Shown: positions 16,671 to 26,556 of the stretch, in pieces
Numbering within the stretch: position 1 is the first letter of the stretch
How the letters are laid out: each line of letters opens with the position of its first letter
Source: Mycolicibacterium alvei
GTDB taxonomy: Bacteria > Actinomycetota > Actinomycetes > Mycobacteriales > Mycobacteriaceae
Assembly (NCBI RefSeq): GCF_010727325.1
Contig: NZ_AP022565.1
Location: 868,001-932,000 of the forward strand
DNA: 64,000 nt
Direction of reading: 5' to 3'
Program-made: the position numbers and the translations under genes
Notes under the pieces: generated by a model
What the model saw: only the letters and a program-made list of their open reading frames with translations
The model's database searches: none
What the model was told of the DNA's origin: nothing

Positions 16671-17035
16671 CCGGGAAGCACTGCTACCTCACCACATTGC
16701 AGTCACAAGTTGGCTACCGAAAGATCACGGTGTCTCAAGGCAATTGCAAATTGGGATTACTTGGCAAACAACCACTCTCGACCACGACGGGGTGTTCACG
16801 CCGGGAAGTGCAGCGCCTGATTCGTGAACCACGTATGCGGGCGGCTGAGGTAGTTGGCCGCTGCAGCAACTGCTGACCGCGTGCGGCATCGATCAGATCA
16901 GGGTCGGATCCACCGACAGAGATGAGGTAGCGCACTACGCGTGTCCCTACCCACCGACCTGGCCATGCTGTGAAGTGCTCGACCTGTCAGTTCACATGCC
17001 TGGACGGTGATGACGATGACGTATGGGATGCGGAC
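16671..17035. other. Intergenic region without a clear gene
   Basis: The gap between the divergent genes at 16610 and 17036 holds no convincing coding sequence. The frame of the downstream gene is open back to ATG 16970, so up to 22 codons of that gene might start here. The left part (about 16680-16800) is relatively A/T-rich, as expected for two outward promoters. No strong dyad was found by eye. Confidence 0.4.
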
Positions 17036-18058
17036 ATGACCGCGCTGGCCTCGCAGCACTCCGCGGCAGTTGATCGTCCGACGCTCGCACTTGCCGGTGC
17101 CGACGCGCCCTCGCCCGGCGAGAGGCACGCCGGTGCCTCGCCTCGGGGCGCGTTGCGCCGCCGACCGTTATCGGTGTGGCGCGAAGTTGCGCGGGGGCGG
17201 CTCGCCGATCTCCATGTCGATCTCGACGGACTCCCGGTCGACTGCCGCGACGACCCGCGCTACCTCGATGCACAGCACAGGCTCAAGGAGGCGAACGAGA
17301 TCCTCGACGCGTCGTGCAGCTTCCGCAGCCTGCTCAACGGGGCCGCCGTGGAAGCCGCCTGGCTTCGAATACACGCCGTGGAAGTCACGGTCATCCGGCT
17401 GGCGACACCCGGAGTGGTTCGGGCACGAATACCCGAAATCATCTCCACCGGAAAGGAATTGCTCGGTGACAACCATGAGTCGGTCATGGCGCTCCGCGAA
17501 ATTCTGGGGCACTCCAAATGGACGGAACACGACCGGGAAGCCTTGGCACACAGTGTCAAGGCGGTACATGCCGCCTCCGACGGCGAGAGTATGCGGCTGC
17601 GCAGTTTCCGTAACATCCTGCTTGGCGGCACCGCCGTGTTGGCGCTGTTGGCGATATGTTTCGGGGTGGTCGGCGCTTGTCGTCCCGACACCTTCGGTCT
17701 GGTCACAACCGGTGCGTCGATGTCCCGTGCGGACATCGCCATCGCCGAGCTCCTGGGCCTGGTGAGCGCCAGCCTGGTGGGCGCGGTGGCCATTCGCCGG
17801 ATGACGGGAACATCCACGGCTTACGCGGTGCCGATGGCCTCGCTATTGCTGAAGCTCCCTGCAGGCGCATTGACCGCTGTCGCTGGATTGCTGATGGTCA
17901 AGGCCGGGATCGCCGGTGACGGGGTCAGCGTCACCACCAACGCCCACGTAGTCGGCTACTCGTTACTGTTCGGAGCGTCGCAGCAGGGCATCACCGGGAT
18001 GGTGGACCGCCAGGCGCAAAGCGTGCTCAACAACATCTCATCCAAGGACAATGCGTGA
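17036..18058 (+). CDS. Membrane protein of unknown function
   Basis: A 340-residue protein. The N-terminal ~190 residues are soluble and helical (CRDDPRYLDAQHRLKEANEI and following). About four membrane helices come next (ILLGGTAVLALLAICFGVVG, ELLGLVSASLVGAVAI, LLLKLPAGALTAVAGLLMV, AHVVGYSLLFGASQQ). The end, FGASQQGITGMVDRQAQSVL, matches a type of actinobacterial membrane protein where a short tail follows the last helix. No function is known to me. An earlier ATG at 16970 adds an acidic, Cys-containing leader. Confidence 0.62.
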   Translation: MTALASQHSAAVDRPTLALAGADAPSPGERHAGASPRGALRRRPLSVWREVARGRLADLHVDLDGLPVDCRDDPRYLDAQHRLKEANEILDASCSFRSLLNGAAVEAAWLRIHAVEVTVIRLATPGVVRARIPEIISTGKELLGDNHESVMALREILGHSKWTEHDREALAHSVKAVHAASDGESMRLRSFRNILLGGTAVLALLAICFGVVGACRPDTFGLVTTGASMSRADIAIAELLGLVSASLVGAVAIRRMTGTSTAYAVPMASLLLKLPAGALTAVAGLLMVKAGIAGDGVSVTTNAHVVGYSLLFGASQQGITGMVDRQAQSVLNNISSKDNA

Positions 18059-18089
18059 TTGACGGGCGTGATCGACGCGCTCGGTTGGC

Positions 18090-18959
18090 ATGATGCTGAA
18101 TATGGATCAATACCGCCGCGGGGAATTCATATTCGACGTCACCGACAGCGGACCTGCTGACGGGCCGGTGGTGGTGCTGCTGCACGGGTTTCCTCAGCAG
18201 AACAGCAGCTGGGAGCAGATCATCCCGCTGCTCACCGCCAAAGGCTTCCGGTGTCTGGCACCCAATCAGCGCGGGTACTCGCCCGGCGCCCGGCCAACGC
18301 GGCGCCGCGACTACCGCGCGACAGAATTGGTGAAGGACATCCTCGCGCTGATCGACGCCAGCGGTGCGGACCGGGTTCACCTGGTCGGTCACGACTGGGG
18401 CGCGGCAGTGGCCTGGGGCGTGGCCGGCACCGCGCCCGAGAGATTGGCCTCGATGTCAGCCCTGTCGGTGCCCCACCCGATGGCCTTCATGCGGTCCATG
18501 CTGACCAGCCGACAGGGACTGGCCTCCTGGTACATGTACGTCAATCAACTGCCCTGGGTGGCCGAGCGTTTCATGCTCGGGCGCGACGGCAAGGGAAAGA
18601 CCATGGCCAAGGTGCTGACCCGTAGCGGGTTGCCGCCGGAGGCGGCGGCCCGGGATGCCCGGTCCATGGCCGAACCCGGGGCGCTCACGGCCGCGCTGAA
18701 CTGGTACCGGGCCACGCCGATGGACTTCTCCGGTCTGGGAGTGCGCTCGAAGGCCCAGAAGATCACCGTGCCGACGCTCTATGTCTGGAGCGACCGCGAT
18801 ATAGCTCTGACCGCCAAACCCGCGCGCGACACCGCCAACTATGTGAGCGGCCCCTACCGCTTCGAAACGCTCGCCGGCGCGTCGCATTGGCTTCCGGAGG
18901 AGAAGCCCGCCGAGGTCGCGGAGCTGTTGCTGCAGTGGTTCGCGGCCCATCCGGTGTGA
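18090..18959 (+). CDS. Alpha/beta hydrolase, epoxide hydrolase type
   Basis: A 289-residue hydrolase with an Asp nucleophile: [10 protein letters not shown] for the oxyanion loop and [10 protein letters not shown] for the nucleophile elbow (D about residue 102), then [11 protein letters not shown] and GASHWLPEE with the catalytic His. The HGFPQ and GHDWGA pair points to the epoxide hydrolase / haloalkane dehalogenase superfamily. Mycobacteria carry several such Eph proteins. Three in-frame ATGs lie at 18090, 18093 and 18102. It is followed 15 bases later by a dehydrogenase gene, probably the same transcript. Confidence 0.8.
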   Translation: MMLNMDQYRRGEFIFDVTDSGPADGPVVVLLHGFPQQNSSWEQIIPLLTAKGFRCLAPNQRGYSPGARPTRRRDYRATELVKDILALIDASGADRVHLVGHDWGAAVAWGVAGTAPERLASMSALSVPHPMAFMRSMLTSRQGLASWYMYVNQLPWVAERFMLGRDGKGKTMAKVLTRSGLPPEAAARDARSMAEPGALTAALNWYRATPMDFSGLGVRSKAQKITVPTLYVWSDRDIALTAKPARDTANYVSGPYRFETLAGASHWLPEEKPAEVAELLLQWFAAHPV

Positions 18960-18974
18960 GCGGAAGATGACACT

Positions 18975-20039
18975 GTGCTGACTCTGGGAGTGCTTCGCGG
19001 CGACGGGATCGGGCCGGAGATCGTGGACTCGGCCACCAGGATCGTCGAACGGGCCGTGGCAGGCGGGTCGGTCGACGTGCGCTGGTGCGAACTGCCCTTC
19101 GGACTCGAGGCGATCGGTGAGTTCGGAACTCCCCTGCCAGAAACGACTCTGGCCGAACTGGCCGGGCTGCCCGGATGGATCCTCGGTCCGCACGACAACG
19201 CCGGATACCCGGATCGATTCCGGGGCACGCTGTCGCCCGGCGGGACAATCCGCAAGCACTTCAACCTGTTCGCCAACATCCGGCCTGCGCGGTCGCTCAG
19301 TACAGCCGTCCCTGCGGTATGCCCCGATCTCGACGTCGTCATCGTCCGGGAGAACACCGAAGGGTTTTACGCTGACCGCAATATGTACGACGGCGCAGGC
19401 GAATTCATGCCCACGCCCGATATCGCGCTGGCGGTCGCGGTCTTCACCCGCACTGCCTGTGAACGGATCGCCCATCAGGCATTCCAGGTGGCCACTGTCC
19501 GACGGAAGTCGGTCATCGTCGCCCACAAGGCGAATGTCCTGGCCAAGACCACCGGTTTGTTCCGCGACGCGTGCCTGGCGGTCGCCGAGCACTATCCCGA
19601 TGTCGAAGTGCGAGGCGAGCACATCGACGCACTCGCGGCTCGACTGGTGAGTCATCCCCGCGATTTCGATGTGATCGTGGCGGAGAACATGTTCGGCGAC
19701 ATCTTGTCCGATCTGGCCGGCCAGCTGAGCGGCTCGCTCGGGATGGCCCCGTCGATCAACACCTCGCAGATCCACGCGATGGCGCAGGCCGCACACGGAT
19801 CGGCGCCCGATATCGCCGGACGAGACATCGCCAATCCGGTGGCGATGATCCTGTCCAGCGCGATGTTGTTGCGTTGGCTGGCCGGCCGCGACGGCGGTAT
19901 TCGCGCACTCGGCGACGCCGCCGACCGTATCGAAGTTGCCGTCGGACGCGTCCTTGATGCGGGTGTCGGGACGCCTGACGTCGGCGGTAGCGCGTCGACG
20001 TCGTCCTTCACCGAGCACGTACTCGCCGCACTGAAGTGA
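18975..20039 (+). CDS. Isopropylmalate/tartrate-type beta-decarboxylating dehydrogenase
   Basis: A 354-residue member of the isocitrate/isopropylmalate dehydrogenase family, which oxidises a hydroxy-acid with NAD(P) and removes CO2. Signatures are GDGIGPEI near the start, VIVRENTEGFY, the KANVLAKTTGLF lysine region and the family pattern NMFGDILSDLAGQLSGSLGM. The substrate loop (GPHDNAGYPDRF) differs from classical LeuB, so tartrate, homoisocitrate or a related acid is possible. GTG start. It follows the epoxide hydrolase-like gene after 15 bases. Confidence 0.8.
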   Translation: MLTLGVLRGDGIGPEIVDSATRIVERAVAGGSVDVRWCELPFGLEAIGEFGTPLPETTLAELAGLPGWILGPHDNAGYPDRFRGTLSPGGTIRKHFNLFANIRPARSLSTAVPAVCPDLDVVIVRENTEGFYADRNMYDGAGEFMPTPDIALAVAVFTRTACERIAHQAFQVATVRRKSVIVAHKANVLAKTTGLFRDACLAVAEHYPDVEVRGEHIDALAARLVSHPRDFDVIVAENMFGDILSDLAGQLSGSLGMAPSINTSQIHAMAQAAHGSAPDIAGRDIANPVAMILSSAMLLRWLAGRDGGIRALGDAADRIEVAVGRVLDAGVGTPDVGGSASTSSFTEHVLAALK

Positions 20040-20042
20040 CCG

Positions 20043-21431
20043 TCAGGGTCGGCGAGACGGCTGCGTCAGCAGCCGGTAGCCACCGTAAAGCATCAGCGCT
20101 GCAAGGAAATTGACAAAGTAGGCAATGTCGGCGCCGTGCCATGCGGTCGCCACGGCACCCTGGATCAGGGTGGTGTTCATGAACGGCACCGCCACCACGT
20201 ACGCCACAACGAACGCGATCAGGGCCGCCACCGCATCACGGCGAACCGTGGATTCGTTACTCGGATCGATGCTCGGGCGGCCCCGGGTTCGATGGATCCA
20301 ATCCACCACGACCACCGCGACAAACGCCGGAATCCAGTAGCTGACCAACAGCAGGACATCGGTGAACCGGGTGGCCGTATCGGCAGCGTGCAGCCACAGG
20401 ATCAACCCGAACGCCAGCACTGTCACGATGATCGCCGACACCGGCCGGCGCACGCGCACACCGATGGTCTGCAACGCCAACGAGCCGCTGTAGTCGTTCA
20501 TCACCCCCGACCCGATCGCCGCGAGGGCGATCACCAACAAGGCGAGACCGCCGAGCAGACCACCGCCCATGACGGCGTGAACGCCGTCGGCGGTGTGCTC
20601 ACCGATAACAGTTGCCGCTGCGATCCCGATGCCCTGAACGAAGATGTAACCCAACACGATTCCGCCGAACGAGTATCCGAACACCTGCCACCGCGACGAA
20701 TCTGTCGGGAGATAGCGACTGAAATCGGCGGCATAACTGGCCCACGAGATCGTCAGACTCAGGGCGATCGTGACCTCGAAAACGAAGGCCCCAGCCAGAT
20801 CCGCACCGGCAACCGATGGCGGCACCACGATGTCATGACCGCTGACCAGTTTGACGGTGAACACCGCGAACGTGAGGAACAGGATGACGGTCAACACCGC
20901 CTGCAGGCGGTGGATCAACTCGTAGCCGAAAACCCCTACGACGCCCTGAACTGCCAGCACGATCAACACCGCACTCCAGAACGGGATGCCGAGCAGCGCC
21001 GCGAGTGCCTCTCCGCCGAACAAGCCGACAAGGGCGTCCCAGGCGATCGATGATCCCCACTGCAGGACACCGGGTACCACGACCAGACCGCCGAATGCCA
21101 TGCGTGCGTTGGGAAGTTGACCAGCGCCAGTGCGCGGTCCCCACGTCGAGAGGTAAGCGACCACGGCTGAACCCAGGACGGTGCCGATCACCATGGCCAG
21201 CAGGCCCAGCCAGAATCCCAACCCGAGCGTGATCGCCAAGGTGCCGGTGAAAACTCCGGTCATGTTGACCTGCGGCGCGAACCACACCGTGAACAGCCGA
21301 GACGGATGTCCGTAGCGTTGGTCGGCGGCCAGAGGCGCGATTCCGTGGGTCTCCACGGTCAGATCGCCCGAACCGGTCGGGCGGCGCCCACTGAACGCGG
21401 AAGCGTTGAGCGCACTGACTCCGAAAACCAT
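20043..21431 (-). CDS. NCS1 purine-cytosine permease family transporter
   Basis: A 462-residue transporter with about 12 membrane helices. The entry region LAADQRYGHPSRLFTVWFAP, followed by TLGLGFWLGLLAMVIGTVLG, is typical of cytosine/purine (NCS1) symporters. Further family features are WASYAADFSRYLPTDSS and GSGVMNDYSGSLALQTIG. It should import a nucleobase, hydantoin or similar compound with a cation. The start at 21431 (MVFGVSALN) is preferred; the frame continues upstream to 21500 over the divergent MFS gene's leader. It converges with the dehydrogenase gene, with three bases between stops. Confidence 0.82.
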   Translation of the reverse strand: MVFGVSALNASAFSGRRPTGSGDLTVETHGIAPLAADQRYGHPSRLFTVWFAPQVNMTGVFTGTLAITLGLGFWLGLLAMVIGTVLGSAVVAYLSTWGPRTGAGQLPNARMAFGGLVVVPGVLQWGSSIAWDALVGLFGGEALAALLGIPFWSAVLIVLAVQGVVGVFGYELIHRLQAVLTVILFLTFAVFTVKLVSGHDIVVPPSVAGADLAGAFVFEVTIALSLTISWASYAADFSRYLPTDSSRWQVFGYSFGGIVLGYIFVQGIGIAAATVIGEHTADGVHAVMGGGLLGGLALLVIALAAIGSGVMNDYSGSLALQTIGVRVRRPVSAIIVTVLAFGLILWLHAADTATRFTDVLLLVSYWIPAFVAVVVVDWIHRTRGRPSIDPSNESTVRRDAVAALIAFVVAYVVAVPFMNTTLIQGAVATAWHGADIAYFVNFLAALMLYGGYRLLTQPSRRP

Positions 21432-21524
21432 TCGTCTATTCGACCACGCACCCGGTGTGCGGGCACGTGCCGGACCAACGACATAATCGACAAACACCAA
21501 GGTGAGCTAAGGATCGGAGGGGAA

Positions 21525-22991
21525 GTGGCCAGGACCGAAGCTGACCGGTCCGTCTCCCCCGCGCTTCCGGCACCGCGCCGCGCCGGTGTCCTCATTGCCG
21601 GCCTGAGCCTGGTGGCTCTCACCGTCGCCATCCTGCAGACCGCGGTGGTCCCGATCCTCGGGATCATCGCCCAGCAGCTGAACACCACTTCGGTGTCGGT
21701 CAGCTGGGCCGTCACCGCGAACCTGCTGGCCGCAGCGGCCACGACCCCACTGATCGGGCGCCTTGCCGACCTCCACAGCAAGAAGCGTGTCCTGCTGGGC
21801 GTACTGGTGGTCGTGCTGGCGGGTTCCGTGCTGGCTGCGGTCACCGCCTCGGTGCCGCTGCTGATCGCGGCACGCATTCTGCAGGGCGCGTCCTATGCGC
21901 TCTATCCGATCAGCATTGCGATCCTGCGTGAGGAACTCCCCGAAGAGCGATTGGTCAGTGCGATGTCTGTGCTGTCCGGAACGCTGGGATTCGGCGGCGG
22001 CGTCGGCCTCGTCGTCACCGGCCTACTGATGTCGGGCGACGCCGGGTACCACCGGGTGTTCTGGCTGACCACCGCCTTCACCGCCGTCGTCATCGTGGTC
22101 GCCATCGTGATCGTGCCCAACCGCCGACCGGACGCGGCTGGGGCGATCGACTGGCTGGGTGCCGTCGGCCTGGCGATCGGCCTGTCGTCGATGCTGCTGG
22201 CGATCACCCAGGGCAACTCGTGGGGATGGAGTCATCCGGGCACGGTCGGCTTCCTCGTCGGCGGGGTCGGTGTGCTGATCGGCTGGTGGTGGTGGGAGCG
22301 ACGGGCGGCCGATCCCCTGGTGTCGACCACGATGCTGGCCCGCAGACCCATTCTGCTCACCAACTTGGCCACGATCCTGGTCGGAATGGGCCTGTACTTC
22401 GCCTTTCTCGGTCTCACCCAGTTCGTGCAGATGTCGCGTGAGATGGCCGGCTACGGATTCGGCGCCACCGTGCTGGAGGCAAGCGTCTACTTCCTCCTTC
22501 CCGGAGCGCTCACCGGTTTCCTGGTGGCGTTGGTCAGTGGCCGCTACATCGACCGCTACGGCGCGCGGCGAGTGCTGGTGGTGGCCGCCCTGGCCGGCAT
22601 CGCGGGATTCGTCATGCTGGCCGTCGCGCACGACCGTCCCTGGCAGGTCGTCCTGGCCGGAGTACTGGCCAACGCCTACATCAGCCTCGGATACGGCGCG
22701 TTGCCCGCGCTCGTGGTCAGTGAGGTGGACACCGGTGAGACGGGCATCGCCACGAGCATGAACGCCATTGCACGAACCATCGGCAGTTCGGTGGCGGCGG
22801 CGGTCGTGGCGGTGCTGCTCGGGCATCAGATGGTGCCTTCGGAAGTCAGCTTCGTGACGATCTTCGTCGCGGGTGCGGTCACCGCGGCACTGGCGATGGC
22901 GCTGATCGCGGTATCCCGGGCACCGGACCGCCACGGTGACTCCGTGCAGACCCTGTCCGAATCCCGTGCGATGAACCACGAGTGGGGCTGA
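21525..22991 (+). CDS. MFS drug/H+ antiporter (DHA2 type)
   Basis: A 488-residue major facilitator with about 14 membrane helices, the DHA2 arrangement of EmrB/QacA-type exporters. Motif A appears as GRLADLHSKKRVLLG between helices 2 and 3, and the antiporter motif region GGGVGLVVTGLLM follows in helix 5. It likely exports hydrophobic or cationic compounds. GTG 21525 follows GGAGGGGA, the best ribosome binding site in the region, which fixes the start although the frame is open much further upstream. Confidence 0.85.
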   Translation: MARTEADRSVSPALPAPRRAGVLIAGLSLVALTVAILQTAVVPILGIIAQQLNTTSVSVSWAVTANLLAAAATTPLIGRLADLHSKKRVLLGVLVVVLAGSVLAAVTASVPLLIAARILQGASYALYPISIAILREELPEERLVSAMSVLSGTLGFGGGVGLVVTGLLMSGDAGYHRVFWLTTAFTAVVIVVAIVIVPNRRPDAAGAIDWLGAVGLAIGLSSMLLAITQGNSWGWSHPGTVGFLVGGVGVLIGWWWWERRAADPLVSTTMLARRPILLTNLATILVGMGLYFAFLGLTQFVQMSREMAGYGFGATVLEASVYFLLPGALTGFLVALVSGRYIDRYGARRVLVVAALAGIAGFVMLAVAHDRPWQVVLAGVLANAYISLGYGALPALVVSEVDTGETGIATSMNAIARTIGSSVAAAVVAVLLGHQMVPSEVSFVTIFVAGAVTAALAMALIAVSRAPDRHGDSVQTLSESRAMNHEWG

Positions 22992-23215
22992 CTCGCGCAG
23001 TGGCCGGTTTCCTGCCGTGACACCCGCTGAGCTGCGAAACTTGACATCAGCCCGTCGCTGCAACCACCACGCAATGGGATTGCGCTGTCATGGCCCCGCT
23101 AGACGAAGGATTCCATTGTAGAAATGTTAAATCGTTGCGGAATCGCTTGCGAAGGTCGGAGCTATCCGCAATCGTTTACCGACAGCTCATGCGGCTGCAC
23201 TGGAGGAGGATTCCG

Positions 23216-24421
23216 CTGACCGGCCCAGACATCACCACCGTCGACACATCGACGCGACACGACGGCTCGCCACGCATCGGCGCGCCTGTCATCGAGATCG
23301 ACCACGTCACGAAGCGATTCGGTGACTACATCGCCGTGTCTGAGGCGGACTTCTCCATCGCGTCGGGTGAGTTCTTCTCGATGCTCGGCCCCTCGGGGTG
23401 CGGGAAGACCACCACACTGCGCATGATCGCCGGATTCGAAAGCCCGACCGAGGGCGCCATCCGACTCGAGGGTGTCGACGTCTCCCGCGTGCCACCGCAC
23501 AAGCGCAACGTCAACACGGTCTTTCAGCACTATGCGCTGTTCCCGCACATGACGGTGTGGGACAACGTCGCCTACGGGCCGCGCAGTAGAAAGAAATCCG
23601 CCAAGAAGAATGCCGCCGAAATCAAGCGCAGCGTCGACGAGCTGCTGGAGATCGTTCGGCTCACCGACTTCGCCAAGCGCAAGCCCGGCCAGCTCTCGGG
23701 CGGTCAGCAGCAGCGGGTGGCACTGGCCCGTGCCCTCGTCAACTATCCGAGCGCACTCCTGCTCGATGAGCCGCTGGGCGCCCTGGATCTCAAGCTGCGG
23801 CACGCGATGCAATTCGAGCTCAAGCGGATCCAGCGCGAGGTCGGCATCACGTTCATCTATGTCACCCACGATCAGGAAGAGGCGCTCACCATGAGCGACC
23901 GGATCGCGGTGATGAACAACGGCAATGTCGAGCAGATCGGCAGCCCCACCGAGATCTACGACCGCCCGTCAACGGTTTTCGTCGCCAGCTTCATCGGGCA
24001 GGCCAACCTGTGGGCGGGCCGGCAGACCGGGCGGGCCAACCGCGACTTCGTCGAGGTGGAGGTCCTCGGCTCCACACTCAAGGCCAAGCCCGGCGACACC
24101 ACGATCGAACCCGGCGGCCACGCGACACTGATGATCCGCCCGGAGCGGGTCCGCGTCTCGATGGACGTTCCCGCCGGGGATGTGGCCACCGTGCCCGCCA
24201 CCGTCAAGGACCTGACATTCCAGGGTCCGGTCCTGCGGGTATCCCTTGCCGCACCCGATGATTCGACAATCATCGCCCACGTCGGGCCCGAGCAGGACCT
24301 GCCGTTGCTGCGGCCCGGCGATCAGGTCCACGTGGGTTGGTCGCCCGACGCGTCGCGGGTGCTCCCGGCCGCGGACATTCCCACCACCGAAGACCTCGAA
24401 GAGATGCTCGACGACGCCTGA
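23216..24421 (+). CDS. potA: Polyamine-type ABC transporter ATPase
   Basis: A ~401-residue PotA-like ATPase. Walker A is [10 protein letters not shown], the Q-loop is [12 protein letters not shown], the signature is [15 protein letters not shown], Walker B is [12 protein letters not shown] and the H-loop is [11 protein letters not shown]-terminal TOBE region runs from about residue 270. It energises uptake of spermidine/putrescine or a related solute with the three genes that follow. The start is odd: the strong GGAGGAGGA at 23202-23210 points to CTG at 23216, while ATG 23189 lies upstream of that site. Homologous sequence begins near [15 protein letters not shown], so either start gives a working protein. 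Confidence 0.87.
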   Translation: MTGPDITTVDTSTRHDGSPRIGAPVIEIDHVTKRFGDYIAVSEADFSIASGEFFSMLGPSGCGKTTTLRMIAGFESPTEGAIRLEGVDVSRVPPHKRNVNTVFQHYALFPHMTVWDNVAYGPRSRKKSAKKNAAEIKRSVDELLEIVRLTDFAKRKPGQLSGGQQQRVALARALVNYPSALLLDEPLGALDLKLRHAMQFELKRIQREVGITFIYVTHDQEEALTMSDRIAVMNNGNVEQIGSPTEIYDRPSTVFVASFIGQANLWAGRQTGRANRDFVEVEVLGSTLKAKPGDTTIEPGGHATLMIRPERVRVSMDVPAGDVATVPATVKDLTFQGPVLRVSLAAPDDSTIIAHVGPEQDLPLLRPGDQVHVGWSPDASRVLPAADIPTTEDLEEMLDDA

Positions 24422-24482
24422 TCCCCACCGCCGCACCGCCACCTCCATCGACCGAGCGCCCGAACTGACCGAAAGGCAGCCC

Positions 24483-25676
24483 ATGTCCGACTCCACCGAT
24501 CCCCGAGTGCTTGCCCGGTTTGCCTCCAACCGCACCTCACGTCGTCGCTTCCTGGGCGGCGGCGCCGCGGCCGCCGCTGCCCTGGCGCTGGGCCCCTCGG
24601 TCCTGGCCGCGTGCAGTTCGGGAGGGGAATCCGGCAGCCCGACCACCTCGGCGGCGCCGGACGACAGCTCACCCGCGAGTGGCCTGCTGCGGGTGTCGAA
24701 CTGGCCGCTGTATATGGCTCCCGGATTCATCGAGGCATTCCAGAAATCCTCGGGCCTGCAGGTGGATTACAAGGAGGACTTCAACGACAACGAGCAGTGG
24801 TTCGCCAAAGTCAAGGAACCGCTGTCGCGTCAGCAGGACATCGGCTCCGATCTCGTGGTCCCCACCGAGTTCATGGCCGCCCGGATCCACGAACTGCACT
24901 GGCTCAGCGAAATTCGGGATTCGCGGGTGCCCAACAAGAAGAACCTGCGCCCGGATCTGCTGAACTCCAAGATCGATCCGGGACGCAAGTACCTCGCGCC
25001 GTACATGTCCGGCATGGTGGGCCTGGCCTACAACAAGGCCGCGACCGGGCGCCCCGTAACCAAGGTCGAGGACCTGTGGGACCCGGCCTTCAAAGGACGG
25101 GTCAGCCTGCTGTCGGACCTGCAGGACGGGTTGGGCATGGTGATGCTCTCGCAGGGCAATTCCCCCGAGAACCCCACCACTGACAGCGTCAAGAAGGCCG
25201 TCGACACGATTCGGGAGAACAAGGACAAGGGACAGATCCGCAAGTTCACCGGCAACGATTACGCCGAGGAACTTGCATCGGGCAATGTCGTTGTCGCCCA
25301 GGCATATTCGGGTGATGTGGTGCAGCTCAAGGCCGACAATCCCGACATCGAGTTCATCGTTCCGGAGGCCGGTGGCACCTGGTTCATCGACACCATGGTC
25401 ATTCCGTACACCACCCAGAACCAGAAGGCCGCCGAAGCCTGGATCGACTACATCTACGACCGGGGCAACTACGCCAAGCTGATCGCCACAACCCAGTTCG
25501 TCCCGGTGCTGTCCGGTATGACCGACGAGCTGAGCAAGATCGACCCGTCGCTCGCGGGCAATCAGCTGATCAACCCGCCGGCCGCGATGCTGGACAACCT
25601 CAAGTCCTGGGCCGCCATGACCGACGAGCAGACCCAGGAGTACAACGAGCTCTACGCCGCAGTGACCGGAGGCTGA
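24483..25676 (+). CDS. potD: Polyamine-type ABC transporter binding lipoprotein
   Basis: A 397-residue periplasmic-type solute-binding protein of the PotD family. The N-terminus combines a twin-arginine motif (TSRRRFLGGG) with a lipobox (LAAC, Cys44), so it should be exported folded by Tat and lipid-anchored. The mature domain shows LRVSNWPLYMAPGFIEAFQK, VGLAYNKAATGRP and AQAYSGDVVQLKADNPDI, all typical for the polyamine-binding family. It sits between the ATPase and two permease genes. The exact solute (spermidine, putrescine or another) cannot be set by eye. Confidence 0.87.
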   Translation: MSDSTDPRVLARFASNRTSRRRFLGGGAAAAAALALGPSVLAACSSGGESGSPTTSAAPDDSSPASGLLRVSNWPLYMAPGFIEAFQKSSGLQVDYKEDFNDNEQWFAKVKEPLSRQQDIGSDLVVPTEFMAARIHELHWLSEIRDSRVPNKKNLRPDLLNSKIDPGRKYLAPYMSGMVGLAYNKAATGRPVTKVEDLWDPAFKGRVSLLSDLQDGLGMVMLSQGNSPENPTTDSVKKAVDTIRENKDKGQIRKFTGNDYAEELASGNVVVAQAYSGDVVQLKADNPDIEFIVPEAGGTWFIDTMVIPYTTQNQKAAEAWIDYIYDRGNYAKLIATTQFVPVLSGMTDELSKIDPSLAGNQLINPPAAMLDNLKSWAAMTDEQTQEYNELYAAVTGG

Positions 25677-25680
25677 TCGC

Positions 25681-26556
25681 GTGGCAGGCGCAGCCACCAG
25701 TAACCGGCAGCGGAGCAGGATCGCCCCGTATCTGATGATCCTGCCCGCGCTCGTGTACCTCGGGATCTTCTTCGTCGTGCCGTTCGTCTCGCTGGCTCGG
25801 ACCTCGCTGTCCACCTCCGGCGGGTCGATCTACCTTCCGACGCTGACCTTCGACTGGAACTTCGGCAACTACGCCCACGCGTTCCGCGAGTACCAGGACC
25901 AGATCCTGCGGTCCTTCGGATACGCGCTGATCGCAACGGTCGTGTGCGCAATGCTGGCGTTCCCGCTGGCCTATGTGATCGCGTTCAAGGCAGGCCGTTA
26001 CAAGAACCTCATCCTCGGCTTGGTCATCCTGCCGTTCTTCGTCACCTTCCTGATCCGGACCCTGGCCTGGAAGACGATCCTGGCCGACGACGGCCTGGTG
26101 GTCAGCGCGCTCGGCTCGATCGGGCTGCTGCCCAGCGAGGGACGGCTGCTCTCGACCAGCTGGGCGGTGGTCGGTGGCCTGACCTACAACTGGATCATCT
26201 TCATGATCCTGCCGCTGTACGTGAGTCTGGAGAAGATCGATCCACGCCTGATCGAAGCGTCCAAGGACCTCTATTCGTCCAACCGTCGCAGCTTCACCAA
26301 AGTCATTCTGCCGCTGTCGATGCCGGGTGTGTTGGCCGGCAGCATGCTGGTGTTCATTCCCGCGGCCGGCGACTTCATCAATGCCGACTATCTGGGCAGC
26401 ACCCAGACCAGCATGATCGGCAATGTGATCCAGAAGCAGTTCCTGGTGGTCAAGGACTATCCCGCCGCCGCGGCGCTCAGCATGGTGCTCATGGGCATCA
26501 TCCTGGTCGGAGTACTGCTCTACACCCGAGCCCTGGGAACCGAGGACCTGGTATGA
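25681..26556 (+). CDS. potB: Polyamine-type ABC transporter permease B
   Basis: A 291-residue inner-membrane permease with six helices and a large loop after helix 1. The coupling EAA-type loop is IEASKDLYSSNRRSFTKVIL before PLSMPGVLAGSML. It forms the channel together with the second permease. GTG 25681 comes 4 bases after the binding-protein stop. Its own stop overlaps the start of the next gene in ATGA, so the two permeases are made in equal amounts by coupled translation. Confidence 0.87.
   Translation: MAGAATSNRQRSRIAPYLMILPALVYLGIFFVVPFVSLARTSLSTSGGSIYLPTLTFDWNFGNYAHAFREYQDQILRSFGYALIATVVCAMLAFPLAYVIAFKAGRYKNLILGLVILPFFVTFLIRTLAWKTILADDGLVVSALGSIGLLPSEGRLLSTSWAVVGGLTYNWIIFMILPLYVSLEKIDPRLIEASKDLYSSNRRSFTKVILPLSMPGVLAGSMLVFIPAAGDFINADYLGSTQTSMIGNVIQKQFLVVKDYPAAAALSMVLMGIILVGVLLYTRALGTEDLV

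Noticed and set aside
20136..21053. 305-codon frame antisense to the NCS1 permease
   Set aside because: His/Asp/Gln/Arg-rich reading typical of the opposite strand of GC-rich membrane-protein genes.
22023..23063. 346-codon frame antisense to the MFS gene
   Set aside because: Same type of His/Asp/Arg-rich shadow; the plus-strand MFS gene explains the region.
23162..23869. 235-codon frame antisense to potA
   Set aside because: Only a shadow of the ATPase, whose Walker and signature motifs read on the plus strand.
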